From the NCBI GenBank assembly GCA_001595385.3, contig LVEI03000001.1, forward strand, positions 496,001 to 560,000: a stretch of 64,000 nucleotides of DNA, given 5' to 3'. This stretch comes from Deltaproteobacteria bacterium GWC2_55_46 (GTDB lineage Bacteria > Desulfobacterota > GWC2-55-46). This document shows positions 42,317 through 52,673 of this stretch, piece by piece. How positions within the stretch are numbered: position 1 is the stretch's first letter; each line of letters begins with the position of its first letter. The notes beneath the pieces are model-generated. The model had not been told where the DNA came from and searched no databases. It was given only the letters and a program-made list of their open reading frames with translations. Both the position numbers and the translations under genes were made by a program.

Positions 42317-43027
42317 TCAGGGCTTTGCTGGCGTGCGGAGCAGGTTCATGTACATCTGGGCCATCTTGTTGCCGGGGTTCTCTCCGAGCACCTTCAGCCA
42401 TTCGGCCTTTGCCAAATCACGCTGCCCCATGACGTAGTGGGTAAGCCCGAGCTGTATCCTTGAGCCAGGGTAATCGGGGTGCTCCTTTATGGTCTCATTG
42501 AACTCACGAATGGCGCTCTCAAAGTCCTTCATATCCCTGTAGACGACCCCAAGGCTGGTCCTGATATCGACGAACTCGGGCCTGAGCCTCAAGGCCTTTT
42601 TGAACTCTTCGGCTGCCTCGGTATAGAAGCCGAGGTCCTTGTAGATAAGCCCCAGGTCGGCGTGCATATTGGCGAGCTTGCCTTTGACGTAAGGGTCGAG
42701 GTAACTCTCGGCGCCCCTCCTGGCCAGCTTCGCGAGCGAATATACCTCGGATGATTTATCGAACTGGCCGAGCTCGTTGTAGACTACCGAAAGGTTGAGC
42801 GACGCCTCTGTATAATCCGGGTTTATCTCAATGGCCTTCATAAAAGACCTGATGGCGTCCTCGAACCTGGTGGCGTTGTAGTAGATGAGCCCGAGCATAT
42901 TATGTACGTCCGCGTACCCGGATTTTTCGATCGCCACCTTCTCCAGGTACTGCTGGGCCGTATCGAGCTTTTTTTCGTCAAAGGCCCTCTTGCCAAGGTC
43001 GTAATTATGCTGCCAGCCCTTCTCCAT
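42317..43027 (-). CDS. TPR-repeat protein
   Basis: A 236-residue protein made of about six tetratricopeptide repeats, for example HNMLGLIYYNATRFEDAIRS, ADLGLIYKDLGFYTEAAEEF and TSLGVVYRDMKDFESAIREF. There is no signal peptide, so it may work in the cytoplasm as an adaptor. It follows the BamD-like gene after five bases. Its place at the end of a CheA-CheW-CheW-BamD-like-TPR transcript suggests use by the same system, but the partner is unknown. Confidence 0.85.
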   Translation of the reverse strand: MEKGWQHNYDLGKRAFDEKKLDTAQQYLEKVAIEKSGYADVHNMLGLIYYNATRFEDAIRSFMKAIEINPDYTEASLNLSVVYNELGQFDKSSEVYSLAKLARRGAESYLDPYVKGKLANMHADLGLIYKDLGFYTEAAEEFKKALRLRPEFVDIRTSLGVVYRDMKDFESAIREFNETIKEHPDYPGSRIQLGLTHYVMGQRDLAKAEWLKVLGENPGNKMAQMYMNLLRTPAKP

Positions 43028-43032
43028 ATGCC

Positions 43033-43830
43033 CTATACCTCTCCCATCCGGCCCTTGGCGTCGCGCGCGTACGGGCTCCCGGGGTAGTTTGTAATAAGCG
43101 TGGAGAAGGCCTCGTTGGCGAGCTCCTTCTCCCCAAGCCCGATATATGACTCCCCTATGAAGTAGAGGGTCTTGTCGGTTATCCCGGCGTCAGTATAAGA
43201 TGTGAGTATGTCACGCAGGCGGCCAAGGGCCCCCTTATATTTTTTCTGCTTGAAATAGAACCTGGCGATGTAGAACTCCCTTTCCGCAAGCCTGTTCCTC
43301 ATGAATACCGAGAGGTCCTTTGCCGTGGCGACATAAGGCGAGCCGGGATAAGCCGCGATGAGGTCTTCAAAGGCGAAGAGGGCCTTCTTTGTCGAGGCCT
43401 GGTCCCTGTCGAGCGTGAGCACGTCCTTGAAATGGCTCATGCCCTTCTGGAAAAGCGCGTACGGGGCCTTGATGTGCGCGGGATGAAGGGCAACGAAGTT
43501 GGTGTAATAGGAGCTTGCGTCCTCGTAGCTCTCCATGGCGTAGCTCACGTCACCCAGCATCAGCTCGGATTCCTGGGAGTACGGGCTCAAGGGGTACTCC
43601 TCCATGAGCATCTTGAAGGACCTGTCAGCCTCTTGCAGGTTGCCGCTCAAGTACGCGTTCACGGCGCCGTCGTAGATCTCTCTGGCGTCCCTTCTAACTG
43701 GCCCTTCAGGGATGCTGGCGCAACCTGAGAAGACGAAAAGAGCCAGCACGACGGTAATGGCGGCCCTGAGGCAGGCAGCCCCCCTCGCCACTCCATAAGC
43801 TTTTTTGTTCTTACGCGAGAAAACGCTCAT
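43033..43830 (-). CDS. bamD: BamD/YfiO-like outer-membrane assembly lipoprotein
   Basis: A lipoprotein of about 265 residues. I use ATG at 43830 (MSVFSRKNKK); a start further upstream at 43947 would overlap cheW and add an unlikely segment. The lipobox is ALFVFSGCAS (Cys37). The body is TPR-like with AREIYDGAVNAYLSGNLQEA, LMEEYPLSPYSQESELMLGD and YIGLGEKELANEAFSTLITN and GSPYARDAKGRMGEV, the BamD pattern. BamD is part of the beta-barrel assembly machine. The ribosome-binding site is weak. A second outer-membrane TPR lipoprotein with a different role is possible. Confidence 0.82.
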   Translation of the reverse strand: MSVFSRKNKKAYGVARGAACLRAAITVVLALFVFSGCASIPEGPVRRDAREIYDGAVNAYLSGNLQEADRSFKMLMEEYPLSPYSQESELMLGDVSYAMESYEDASSYYTNFVALHPAHIKAPYALFQKGMSHFKDVLTLDRDQASTKKALFAFEDLIAAYPGSPYVATAKDLSVFMRNRLAEREFYIARFYFKQKKYKGALGRLRDILTSYTDAGITDKTLYFIGESYIGLGEKELANEAFSTLITNYPGSPYARDAKGRMGEV

Positions 43831-43876
43831 CAAATAAAAATACCACGGGACGCATCCCTTGTTCAAGCCAATTGCC

Positions 43877-44359
43877 TCATGCCTGCCGGGTAACAGGGCT
43901 GGCAAGCGCTCTTTTTTCAGCATCCGTAAGGATCCTGGCTGTATCAAGTATAATCACCTTGCCGCTGTCGGTATCGACACTGGCCTCTACGCATCCGTCC
44001 CATGCATCCCCCTTTGCCTCTGGCCTGAGGGTCGCCTCTTTTGCCGCAAGGGTGATCTCAGAGACCTCGTCTACGATGAGACCTATTATTAACGAATCAA
44101 CAGAACACACTATTATTCTTACGTTTTCCGACTGAACGACCGGCAGCGAAAATCTTCTCCTCAGGTCAAGGGCCGGTATGAGCATGGAACGGACCTTTAC
44201 ACGCCCCTCGAGAAAACCAGGCACGCCTTCTGCCACTACCTCTTTGAGCCTCACTATCTCCTTGACGCGGCTTACATCCATGCCAAACTCATGCTTGCCT
44301 AACCGGAACCTGATAAACTGGAAATCCGGCTGTATATATCTGGACCTGACCTTCTTCAT
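43877..44359 (-). CDS. cheW: CheW-like coupling protein (second)
   Basis: A 160-residue CheW-domain protein that would link CheA to receptors. It shows FIRFRLGKHEFGMDVSRVKE, a strand-turn region around RVKVRSMLIPALDLRRRFSL, and IIGLIVDEVSEI, the typical CheW series. The start overlaps the other cheW stop by four bases. Having two CheW proteins with one CheA is common where two receptor sets or array types exist. Confidence 0.92.
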   Translation of the reverse strand: MKKVRSRYIQPDFQFIRFRLGKHEFGMDVSRVKEIVRLKEVVAEGVPGFLEGRVKVRSMLIPALDLRRRFSLPVVQSENVRIIVCSVDSLIIGLIVDEVSEITLAAKEATLRPEAKGDAWDGCVEASVDTDSGKVIILDTARILTDAEKRALASPVTRQA

Positions 44360-44886
44360 GCGCTCTCTTGGACTTCGACAAGGGCCAACGCGTCAAGGAT
44401 CTTTATGGTCCTTTCCCCGGCGTTTATAATACCCTTGAGAAAAAATGCATGCTCAGAGTCTCCTGGAGGCTCTAGATAGCTCGCCGGGAATTCCTTTACC
44501 CCTGCCAGCCTGTCGACAAGAAGACCTGCCTTCAGGTCGTCGACCGCCACTATAAGTATCCTGGAAGACGGCCTGCACTCGACTGTGCCGATGCCGAGCC
44601 TCGTCTTAAGATCAAGTACAGGCACCATCTCGCCCCTCACGGATAGTATGCCCTTGATGTAAGCGGGGGTCCTTGGCACCTCCGTGACCTGCCTGGGCCG
44701 GAGCACCTCCACCGCCTCGGCAACGTCAAAGGCATACTCCTGCAAGCCGAGGAAGAAGGAGATCACGTTAATAGTACCCTCGAAGCCTTTCTTGTGCTCA
44801 AGGCTTGAGGTGTAGTTCTCCTCTGTGGGCGCGATGGTGGCCTGGCGCGGCGCCTCCTCGGCTATCTTGAGCCATGGCCCTTTCAT
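44356..44886 (-). CDS. cheW: CheW-like coupling protein (first)
   Basis: A 176-residue CheW-domain protein with an N-terminal extension of about 35 residues. The domain holds NVISFFLGLQEYAFDVAEAV, PAYIKGILSVRGEMVPVLDL and the end AGLLVDRLAGVKEFP. It overlaps cheA by four bases and the next cheW by four, so the three are translationally coupled. Confidence 0.92.
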   Translation of the reverse strand: MKGPWLKIAEEAPRQATIAPTEENYTSSLEHKKGFEGTINVISFFLGLQEYAFDVAEAVEVLRPRQVTEVPRTPAYIKGILSVRGEMVPVLDLKTRLGIGTVECRPSSRILIVAVDDLKAGLLVDRLAGVKEFPASYLEPPGDSEHAFFLKGIINAGERTIKILDALALVEVQESA

Positions 44887-46913
44887 ACTATCGCGGGCCG
44901 GGGCTGCAGCCCCGGCTTCCTTTCCCTTACGACCTGATCGAGTATGCCGGTCACATCCAAAACGAGCAGGGTGCCCTTCTCCCCCATATCGGTAGCCCCG
45001 GCGATGCCAGGGACCTTGAGCATCCTTGAAAGCGGCTTTATGACAACGTCAAGCTCCTCTACCAGGTGGTCTACCACGAGGCAGAGCCTGTGCTCGGCAA
45101 GCCCTGCCACAATGCCGTAGCCGACCTCCTTGTCGGAAGGCTGGTGGCTGAAAAACCTTGAAAGCCTGAGGGCAGGTATCATCCTGCCCTCTATGCTGAT
45201 CTCCCCGTTTGCCTGGACCGCGTCGAGCGAGGAGGAGCGCAACTCGACTATCTCAAGGACCGAATTTAGGGGGACCGCGTACCTCTTCCCCGACTCTTCG
45301 ATTATAAGCGCCTGGATGATAGCGAGGGTTATCGGTATGGTAAGAAGAAACCTCGTGCCCTTGCCCTTTACGGTCTCAATATCTATTATCCCGGAAAGGC
45401 GGGTTATGTTCTCCTTCACCACGTCCATCCCCACACCCCTGCCCGATGTCTCGCTCACGATATCCCTTGTCGAGAACCCGGGCAGAAAGATGAGATCGAG
45501 CGCCTCCAGCCGGGAGAGCCTGTCAGCGTACTCGCGGGTCACAAGGCCTTTTGAGACGGCCTTCTCCTTAACAAGCTCGGTGTCTATGCCGGTGCCGTCG
45601 TCCTTGACCTCTACGACGACATGGTTCCCCTTCTGGTAGGCGGAAAGTATTATCGTGCCAGTCCTTGGCTTTCCGAGGGCCTCCCTCACCGCAGGGGCCT
45701 CGAGGGCGTGGTCGACAACGTTCCTTATTATGTGCATGAGAGGGTCGGCGAGCTCCTCGACGATGAGCTTATCCAGCTCGGTGTCATCTCCGCGGGTGAC
45801 TATCCTTATCTCCTTGCCAGCCTCCCTTGAAAGCTTCCCAAGGAAGGTGTCGAACCGGCCGAAGAGCTGGCCTATGGGGACCATCCTTACGTCCAGGACG
45901 CTGTCACGAAGCTCTGAAAGCTTCCTTTCGAGGTTCTTCTCGGTCCTTGAGAGCTCAAGCCCGTAGACGGAAAAATCGCTGTCTCCCTTGAGCTCTCCGC
46001 TCAAGGAGGCTATGCTCGATTTCAGCATGCCAAGCTCGCTTATGAGGTTCATGATATAGTCGAGCTTTGAGATGTTGACGCGCACGGTATTGCTGACCCT
46101 TCGAAGCGTCCCGCCTTTCGAGGGATGCTGCCCTGTCCCCCTTATGACTTCGAAGACCGGCTCCCTGGGCTCTAACTTCGGGGCAGGCTCCGCGAGCATC
46201 CTTATCTCGGCCTCGGCGGCGTCTTTTATAAGCCCCAGTATGAACGACCTGTCGCGGCAGGTGCCTATGAGAATATCAAAGTAGAGAAGCTCGTGGCTGG
46301 ACTTCGAGGACGGCAGCGTTGCTATCACCTCTGCCTCGGTCCTTAACAGGTCAGTGAGCGCCATATAGCCCTTATCGAAGTTTGTGATAGGGAACCGGAC
46401 GGTCACTATCAGTACGCTCTTCCCCTCGCGCAGGCATTCCCTCAGCCTGTGCTCCTCGTACTCGGTCAATACCGAGACAAGCTCCTTGGCGAACTCCTCC
46501 CTTGGCTTGGGTTTCTTGACGTGTATCCTGGACAGAGCAGACTTAATCTCGTCTATTTCACGGGAGAAGTCCCCTGTGCCCTTGGCCGTAAGGATCTTGA
46601 CCATGAGGTCGTGGGCGCTGATTATGCAATAGATAACTTCGTCGGTGAGGGCGATCCTCCCAAGGCGCAGGAGGTCGAGCGTATCTTCGAGGCTGTGGCT
46701 CAACGAGGCAAGCTCCTTGAACTCGAAGATGCCGCACATGCCTTTGAGAGTATGGGCCGAACGGAATATGGCGTTTAAGACGGCGGGGTCGATGATGCCG
46801 GCCTTAACGCCCTTCCCCAGCTTATTGAGCCCCTTGCCCATGGAGTTGAGGATGTCTTCGGCCTCTGCCAGAAATTCTCTGAAACGCTCTGACTTCAAAT
46901 CTGTTTTAGTCAT
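44883..46913 (-). CDS. cheA: CheA-type histidine kinase
   Basis: A 676-residue chemotaxis kinase. The HPt (P1) domain has RSAHTLKGMCG with phospho-His54. The next region (about 150-270) is a ferredoxin-like domain where P2 normally lies, but not clearly CheY-binding. P3 begins at VRVNISKLDYIMNLISELGM, the ATPase core has the N-box NVVDHALEAPAVREAL, G-boxes DDGTGIDTE and SGRGVGMDVV, and a CheW-like P5 domain closes the protein (about 530-660). No CheY, CheR, CheB or receptor gene is adjacent, so the output is unknown. Confidence 0.93.
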   Translation of the reverse strand: MTKTDLKSERFREFLAEAEDILNSMGKGLNKLGKGVKAGIIDPAVLNAIFRSAHTLKGMCGIFEFKELASLSHSLEDTLDLLRLGRIALTDEVIYCIISAHDLMVKILTAKGTGDFSREIDEIKSALSRIHVKKPKPREEFAKELVSVLTEYEEHRLRECLREGKSVLIVTVRFPITNFDKGYMALTDLLRTEAEVIATLPSSKSSHELLYFDILIGTCRDRSFILGLIKDAAEAEIRMLAEPAPKLEPREPVFEVIRGTGQHPSKGGTLRRVSNTVRVNISKLDYIMNLISELGMLKSSIASLSGELKGDSDFSVYGLELSRTEKNLERKLSELRDSVLDVRMVPIGQLFGRFDTFLGKLSREAGKEIRIVTRGDDTELDKLIVEELADPLMHIIRNVVDHALEAPAVREALGKPRTGTIILSAYQKGNHVVVEVKDDGTGIDTELVKEKAVSKGLVTREYADRLSRLEALDLIFLPGFSTRDIVSETSGRGVGMDVVKENITRLSGIIDIETVKGKGTRFLLTIPITLAIIQALIIEESGKRYAVPLNSVLEIVELRSSSLDAVQANGEISIEGRMIPALRLSRFFSHQPSDKEVGYGIVAGLAEHRLCLVVDHLVEELDVVIKPLSRMLKVPGIAGATDMGEKGTLLVLDVTGILDQVVRERKPGLQPRPAIV

Positions 46914-47151
46914 TACAGCGCCCGCCTGGATGAAAGGTTCTACCTGAGAAAAGCTCTGTTACGGGACCGTCTACAGATGTTTACAGGGATATTTTCCGGA
47001 GTGCGGCTAAGCTGCCTGGAGAAGGGTTGGACCGGGCCGTCCTGTGCGGATGAGGCACGCTTGAAAAGAAAGAGAACTTCCTGCCACCGCAAAGATACCC
47101 CAGTCATAAGGATACCGCTTCCACCTTTCACAGGCAGGCTTAAGGTCAGCC

Positions 47152-47168
47152 ATCAACCTTAGGTTGAT
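47152..47168. promoter_or_regulatory. Palindrome at the cheA promoter start region
   Basis: ATCAACC, three bases, GGTTGAT form a perfect 7-bp inverted repeat directly downstream of the -10 box. Position and symmetry suggest a dimeric repressor site. Confidence 0.45.
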
Positions 47169-47196
47169 ATTTTAACACAACTTACGATTATGTAAA
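47169..47196 (-). promoter_or_regulatory. Sigma-70 promoter of the cheA operon
   Basis: On the minus strand TTTACA (47196-47191), a 16-base spacer and TAAAAT (47174-47169) each match consensus in five of six positions. Confidence 0.6.
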
Positions 47197-47222
47197 GCAA
47201 TTTACAATTCAGGGGCGCACGT

Positions 47223-47259
47223 AAAAACGGGCGGGAAAAACAACTCTTCCCGCCCGTTT
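47223..47259 (-). terminator. Terminator after ahcY
   Basis: A 13-bp stem (AAACGGGCGGGAA with TTCCCGCCCGTTT) ends on the minus strand in a T run, 14 bases after the ahcY stop. Confidence 0.88.
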
Positions 47260-47272
47260 CCTCTTGCCTTGC

Positions 47273-48605
<1,333 letters not shown>

Positions 48606-48623
48606 CAAATCAATAACAGTTTT

Positions 48624-49793
48624 TCAGGCGACTACGCCCGCGGCCTTGCGGAGCGCCTCGGCCTTGTCGGTGAGCTCCCAGTTGAAGCCCTCCTCGGTCC
48701 TGCCGAAGTGGCCGTATGCCGCGGTCTTCCTGTATATGGGCCGGAGGAGCTTAAGGTCCAGTATAAGCTCGGCGGGCTTCATGCGGAAGTTCGCCTTTAT
48801 GATATCCTCTATCTTCTCTACCGGTATCTTCTCGGTGCCGAAGGTGTCGACCATGATGGAGACCGGGTCCGCTACACCTATGGCGTACGCGAGCTGGACT
48901 TCGCACTCTGTGGCAAGCCCGGCGGCCACCACGTTCTTGGCTATGTACCTGGCGAGATAGGATGCGGACCTGTCGACCTTTGACGGATCCTTGCCAGAGA
49001 AGGCGCCGCCGCCGTGGCTGCCATGGCCGCCGTAGGTATCGACTATGATCTTCCTGCCTGTAAGGCCGCAGTCCCCGTGCGGGCCGCCCACGACGAACTT
49101 GCCGGTCGGGTTTATGTAATATTTGGTCTCGGAGGTAAGAAGCTCCGCCGGGACGACCTTCTTTATGACTTCCTCGATTATGCCTTCCTTGAGCTTGGCA
49201 TGAGTGACTTCAGGGGAATGTTGGCTCGAGACGACCACCGTGTCTACTGCGGCGGGCCTGCCGTTTACGTATTTGATGGTGACCTGGCTCTTGCCGTCTG
49301 GCCTTATGAAGGAGAGCACCCCCTTCTTCCTCACCTCGGCGAGCTTCTGGGTTATCTTATGCGCGAGGGCTATCGGCATCGGCATGAGCTCGGCGGTGTG
49401 GTCGCAGGCATAGCCGAACATCAGCCCCTGGTCGCCGGCGCCCTGCTCCTTCGCCTCAGAGCTGTCGACACCCATGGCGATATCAGGCGACTGCCTGTCG
49501 AGGGTGACCATTACCGCGCAGGTCTTGTAATCGAAGCCCATGGCGGCATCGGTGTAGCCGATGTCCCTTATGGTCTCCCTTACTATGTCCTGATAATCGA
49601 TGCGGGCTGTGGTGGTTATCTCGCCGGCTATCATGGCGAGCCCGGTCGTAACAAGCGTTTCGCAAGCGACCCTGCTTTTCGGGTCTTCCTTCAACAGGGC
49701 ATCGAGTATGGCGTCCGATACCTGATCGGCTACTTTATCCGGATGTCCTTCGGTAACGGATTCCGAAGTGAAAAGATACTCCCTATTTGGCAT
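48624..49793 (-). CDS. metK: S-adenosylmethionine synthase
   Basis: Makes SAM from methionine and ATP. The 389 residues are standard. Motifs: [54 protein letters not shown] and [17 protein letters not shown]. It is followed by ahcY, so the SAM cycle enzymes are paired. I see no SAM-type riboswitch in the 226 bases upstream; a sigma-70 promoter and a degenerate repeat are there instead. Confidence 0.98.
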   Translation of the reverse strand: MPNREYLFTSESVTEGHPDKVADQVSDAILDALLKEDPKSRVACETLVTTGLAMIAGEITTTARIDYQDIVRETIRDIGYTDAAMGFDYKTCAVMVTLDRQSPDIAMGVDSSEAKEQGAGDQGLMFGYACDHTAELMPMPIALAHKITQKLAEVRKKGVLSFIRPDGKSQVTIKYVNGRPAAVDTVVVSSQHSPEVTHAKLKEGIIEEVIKKVVPAELLTSETKYYINPTGKFVVGGPHGDCGLTGRKIIVDTYGGHGSHGGGAFSGKDPSKVDRSASYLARYIAKNVVAAGLATECEVQLAYAIGVADPVSIMVDTFGTEKIPVEKIEDIIKANFRMKPAELILDLKLLRPIYRKTAAYGHFGRTEEGFNWELTDKAEALRKAAGVVA

Positions 49794-49834
49794 TAGTTTC
49801 GCCTCCTTTTCGATTATAAGGCAAAGAATTTCTT

Positions 49835-49863
49835 ATTATTTAATCTTTCAAAAGGTTTGTCAA
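49835..49863 (-). promoter_or_regulatory. Sigma-70 promoter of metK
   Basis: On the minus strand TTGACA (49863-49858), a 17-base spacer and AATAAT (49840-49835). It lies about 40 bases before metK. Confidence 0.65.
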
Positions 49864-49896
49864 CCAAAAAAGCCATTTGATTTTCCACGTTGTAAT

Positions 49897-50022
49897 GGCA
49901 GGCGGACTGCCTGGAAAACTCCATGCGCGAGGCGTCGAGGGGGAAAGGGTCAGACGTACTGTGCGGCCGTGGCAGAAGCTTTGAAGCCGACGACGCAGAT
50001 CGACTGATTTGAAGCCTGCTTA
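49897..50022. repeat. Dispersed imperfect palindrome, copy 3 (degenerate)
   Basis: The right end, GACGACGCAGATCGACTGAT with a closing CTGCTTAG, matches copies 1 and 2 with a few changes; the left end GCAGGCGGACTGCCTGGAAA is looser. The central hairpin is degenerate. As in copy 1 the end overlaps a stop codon, here TAA of ptsI (50020-50022). Confidence 0.7.
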
Positions 50023-51795
50023 GCTCCAGAACTCTTCCTTGTACAGTCCGGGGAGCTTCATGTTGATGTAGCCTTCCACGTCCTTGGCCGTAGCGAAGCC
50101 CAGTATGTTCTTGCATATCTTTCTGGCCTCGGCGAAGCTTATTGACCGTATAAGCCTTTTTACCCTCAGGATCGAATAGGCGTTCATCGAGAGCTGATCC
50201 ACCCCGAAGCCAAGAAGTATAAGGGCGTACTCGGGCTCTCCGGCCATCTCCCCGCACACGCTCACGCTCACTCCTGCCTTGTTCGCCGCCTCGGCCACAC
50301 CCTTGATCATCCGGAGGACAGCCGGGTGGAAAGGTTCATAGAGGTACGCCACATGCTCGTTGACCCTGTCTATAGCAAGCGAGTACTGCAGGAGGTCGTT
50401 CGTCCCTATGGAGATGAACTTCACCTCCTTGACGATGAGGTCGGCTATCATGGCGGCTGACGGCACCTCTATCATCACGCCCACTTCTATATCGTGGTTG
50501 AAGGCCTTGCCCTCGGCCTTAAGCTCCCTTTTGCACTCCTCGAGCACCTGCTTCGAGCGCCGGATCTCCTCTATGCCGGATATCATCGGGAACATCACCT
50601 TTATGTCACCGTGGGCGCTCGCCCTCAAGATCCCCCGGAGCTGGGTCTTGAATATGTCCATGTTCTTGAGGCAGAACCTTATCGCGCGAAGCCCCATCGC
50701 CGGGTTCGCCTCCTTGGGCCCCTCGGTACCCGCAAGGAACTTGTCTCCGCCGATATCGAGGGTCCTTATGACCACCGGGTGCGGCGCCATCTTCCTGGCG
50801 ACCTGGCGGTAGGCCTTGACATGCTCGTCCTCTGTGGGGAGGTCTTTCCTGTTGAGGTAAAGGAACTCTGTCCTGTACAGGCCTATGCCCTCGGTCCCGT
50901 GCTCAAGGAGCGCGTCTATCTCCTCGACTATCTCCATATTGCCCATGAGCCTGACCCTTCTGCCGTCGGTCGTCTCGCTGGGCAGGTCCTTGTAGTGGAA
51001 AAGCGCCCTGCCGTAGTTCTCGTAGCGCTCCCTCCTCCTCTTGTAGACCTCTACCACGCTCTCGGACGGGTTTATGATGACGGTCCCGGTGGTCCCGTCC
51101 ACGATGATGGTGTCGCCGCTTTCCGCCTTGCGGGTGATAGACTCAAGGCCCACTACGGCCGGGATCTCCAACGACCTGGCCATGATGGCCGTGTGAGAGG
51201 TCTTTCCGCCGACGTCGGTCAGAAAGCCCAGCACGGTGCCCTTGACCATCTGGGCCGTGTCCGTCGGGGCGAGGTCGTGGGCTACCACGATGACCGGCTC
51301 GTTTATGGCGGCAACCGACTCGTGCTTTTTCCCCATGAGGTTAAGGAGCACCCTGTCCACAAGGTGCTCTATATCGACCGCGCGCTCCTTGAGATAAGGG
51401 TCTTCCATCTTCTCGAAGTACTCCATGACCTCCTTGAGCACGGTCTTAAGGGCCCATTCGGCGTTGACCTTCTGCTCGCTTATGACCTTGACCGTGTCAT
51501 TTATGAGCATGTTGTCCTTGAGGATCATGAGATGGGCGTCGATTATGCGGATGTGCTCCTTGCCCTTGCCGTCCTGCTCCATCCGGTGCTTTATCCGCAT
51601 GAGCTGGTCCCTGGACGCCCTGAGGGCGGCCTTGAACCGCTCTATCTCGCGCTCGGTCTCGGAAGGGTCAAGGTAGCAGAACTGGGCCGGCTCGACCTTG
51701 CCGCGCTCAATGATATAGGTCTTCCCGATGACGATGCCGGAAGACACGCCTATGCCCTTCATCAATATGACCTGTTTTTTCGGGTCAGTCATCAA
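50020..51795 (-). CDS. ptsI: Phosphotransferase system enzyme I
   Basis: Transfers phosphate from PEP to HPr. The 591 residues have the EI N-terminal domain with phospho-His201 in DVGGKTSHTAIMARSLEIPA and the PEP-binding barrel with GIGLYRTEFLYLNR, IRTLDIGGDKFLAG and SVCGEMAGEPEYALILLG. There is no N-terminal GAF domain, so it is PtsI rather than PtsP. It overlaps HPr by four bases. Confidence 0.96.
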   Translation of the reverse strand: MMTDPKKQVILMKGIGVSSGIVIGKTYIIERGKVEPAQFCYLDPSETEREIERFKAALRASRDQLMRIKHRMEQDGKGKEHIRIIDAHLMILKDNMLINDTVKVISEQKVNAEWALKTVLKEVMEYFEKMEDPYLKERAVDIEHLVDRVLLNLMGKKHESVAAINEPVIVVAHDLAPTDTAQMVKGTVLGFLTDVGGKTSHTAIMARSLEIPAVVGLESITRKAESGDTIIVDGTTGTVIINPSESVVEVYKRRRERYENYGRALFHYKDLPSETTDGRRVRLMGNMEIVEEIDALLEHGTEGIGLYRTEFLYLNRKDLPTEDEHVKAYRQVARKMAPHPVVIRTLDIGGDKFLAGTEGPKEANPAMGLRAIRFCLKNMDIFKTQLRGILRASAHGDIKVMFPMISGIEEIRRSKQVLEECKRELKAEGKAFNHDIEVGVMIEVPSAAMIADLIVKEVKFISIGTNDLLQYSLAIDRVNEHVAYLYEPFHPAVLRMIKGVAEAANKAGVSVSVCGEMAGEPEYALILLGFGVDQLSMNAYSILRVKRLIRSISFAEARKICKNILGFATAKDVEGYINMKLPGLYKEEFWS

Positions 51796-52085
51796 TCCTC
51801 GCCAAAACCGTTGTCTATAAGCTCGCCCAGGGCGTTCATGGCGCCATGAGCATCAACGCCTTCAACCATAAGGGTTATACTGGCGCCCTGCGCGGCCGCG
51901 AGTATCAGTATGCCCATTATGCTCTTGCCGTTCACCTCCTGGTCGTTCCTGCGGACCAGTATCTCTGAATCGAACCTGTTGGCAAGCTGCACGAAAAGCG
52001 AGGCCGCCCTCGCGTGAAGTCCGAGCTTGTTCTTTATGGTAAAAGTCTTTTCAAGGCGGAGACCCTGCCCCTGTCCACTCTCCAT
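51792..52085 (-). CDS. ptsH: Phosphocarrier protein HPr
   Basis: A 97-residue phosphocarrier. His24 lies in NKLGLHARAASLFVQLAN, and the regulatory Ser55 in NGKSIMGILILAAAQG, the site for HPr kinase. Both phosphorylation routes can therefore operate. It precedes ptsI and follows EIIB-Man after 61 bases. Confidence 0.95.
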   Translation of the reverse strand: MESGQGQGLRLEKTFTIKNKLGLHARAASLFVQLANRFDSEILVRRNDQEVNGKSIMGILILAAAQGASITLMVEGVDAHGAMNALGELIDNGFGED

Positions 52086-52146
52086 CTTCTCCTGCCGCTC
52101 CTTCGCCTTCCAATAGATTTAAAAGACCAGCGCCTGTCAAGCCCCT

Positions 52147-52608
52147 TTAGCCGTTTTTCCTGTACGCGACAGGGGCGCTCCTGGGCACGTCACGTATTTC
52201 GATTGCGACCCCGAGATCCTCGAAGCGCGCCATTATCTCCTCGTCCTCCGCGTTGACTATTATCGAGGGAGTGATCTTCCTGCCGTCATCGTGGTGAACG
52301 TTGCCGAGGTTAAGGGCGCTGAACCTCATCCCTTCCTCGTAGAGCCTCATGGCGTCCGTCAGTTCCCCGACGACGAGCATGATGCTTTCGGATGAGCCCT
52401 TGTTTACAAAACTGACGGCGTCCTTAAGGGTCAACACGTGCACACGGAGTTCCTTATTGCCGCACGCGGCTATTATTTCGGCGACCAGGCGGTCCCCGGC
52501 AGCCTCGTCAGAGGCTACAACAAGGGCTTCGGCCCCGATAAACGGGACCCATGAGCATATTATCTGCCCGTGCAGCAGCCTGTCGTCTACCCTTACAAGT
52601 TTGAGCAT
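52147..52608 (-). CDS. Mannose-family PTS EIIB
   Basis: A 153-residue EIIB domain of the mannose/sorbose family with phospho-His13 in VRVDDRLLHGQIICSWVPFI. In sugar systems it passes phosphate from EIIA to sugar on the EIIC/EIID permease. No EIIC or EIID is encoded here, so it may be regulatory or act with a remote permease. Confidence 0.9.
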   Translation of the reverse strand: MLKLVRVDDRLLHGQIICSWVPFIGAEALVVASDEAAGDRLVAEIIAACGNKELRVHVLTLKDAVSFVNKGSSESIMLVVGELTDAMRLYEEGMRFSALNLGNVHHDDGRKITPSIIVNAEDEEIMARFEDLGVAIEIRDVPRSAPVAYRKNG

Positions 52609-52673
52609 GGGTCCTGGTCCTTCAATGGTTTAGCTCAAAATCATATTTTAACAAATTGCATGAGATTACGCCG

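Larger units (their letters stand above)
46914..47272. other. cheA upstream region
   Basis: This 359-base gap holds the cheA promoter (47169-47196), a short palindrome at its start site (47152-47168) and the ahcY terminator (47223-47259). The remaining 240-base leader (46914-47151) has a minus-strand frame of 63 codons starting with GTG at 47131 (MKGGSGILMTGVSLRWQ); it has no family pattern and I do not call it a gene. The cheA start itself lacks a clear ribosome-binding site. Confidence 0.5.

Noticed and set aside
46940-47131. 63-codon leader frame before cheA
   Set aside because: No clear ribosome-binding site or conserved feature; arginine- and serine-rich shadow composition.
49800-50020. 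Possible SAM or SAH riboswitch upstream of metK
   Set aside because: I could not find the conserved elements of any known SAM or SAH riboswitch; the region holds a promoter and a degenerate repeat.
50494-51849. 451-codon frame antisense to ptsI
   Set aside because: A GC-rich shadow frame; ptsI has clear PTS motifs and the antisense frame has none. The same holds for 61122-62216 antisense to the GH57 gene.
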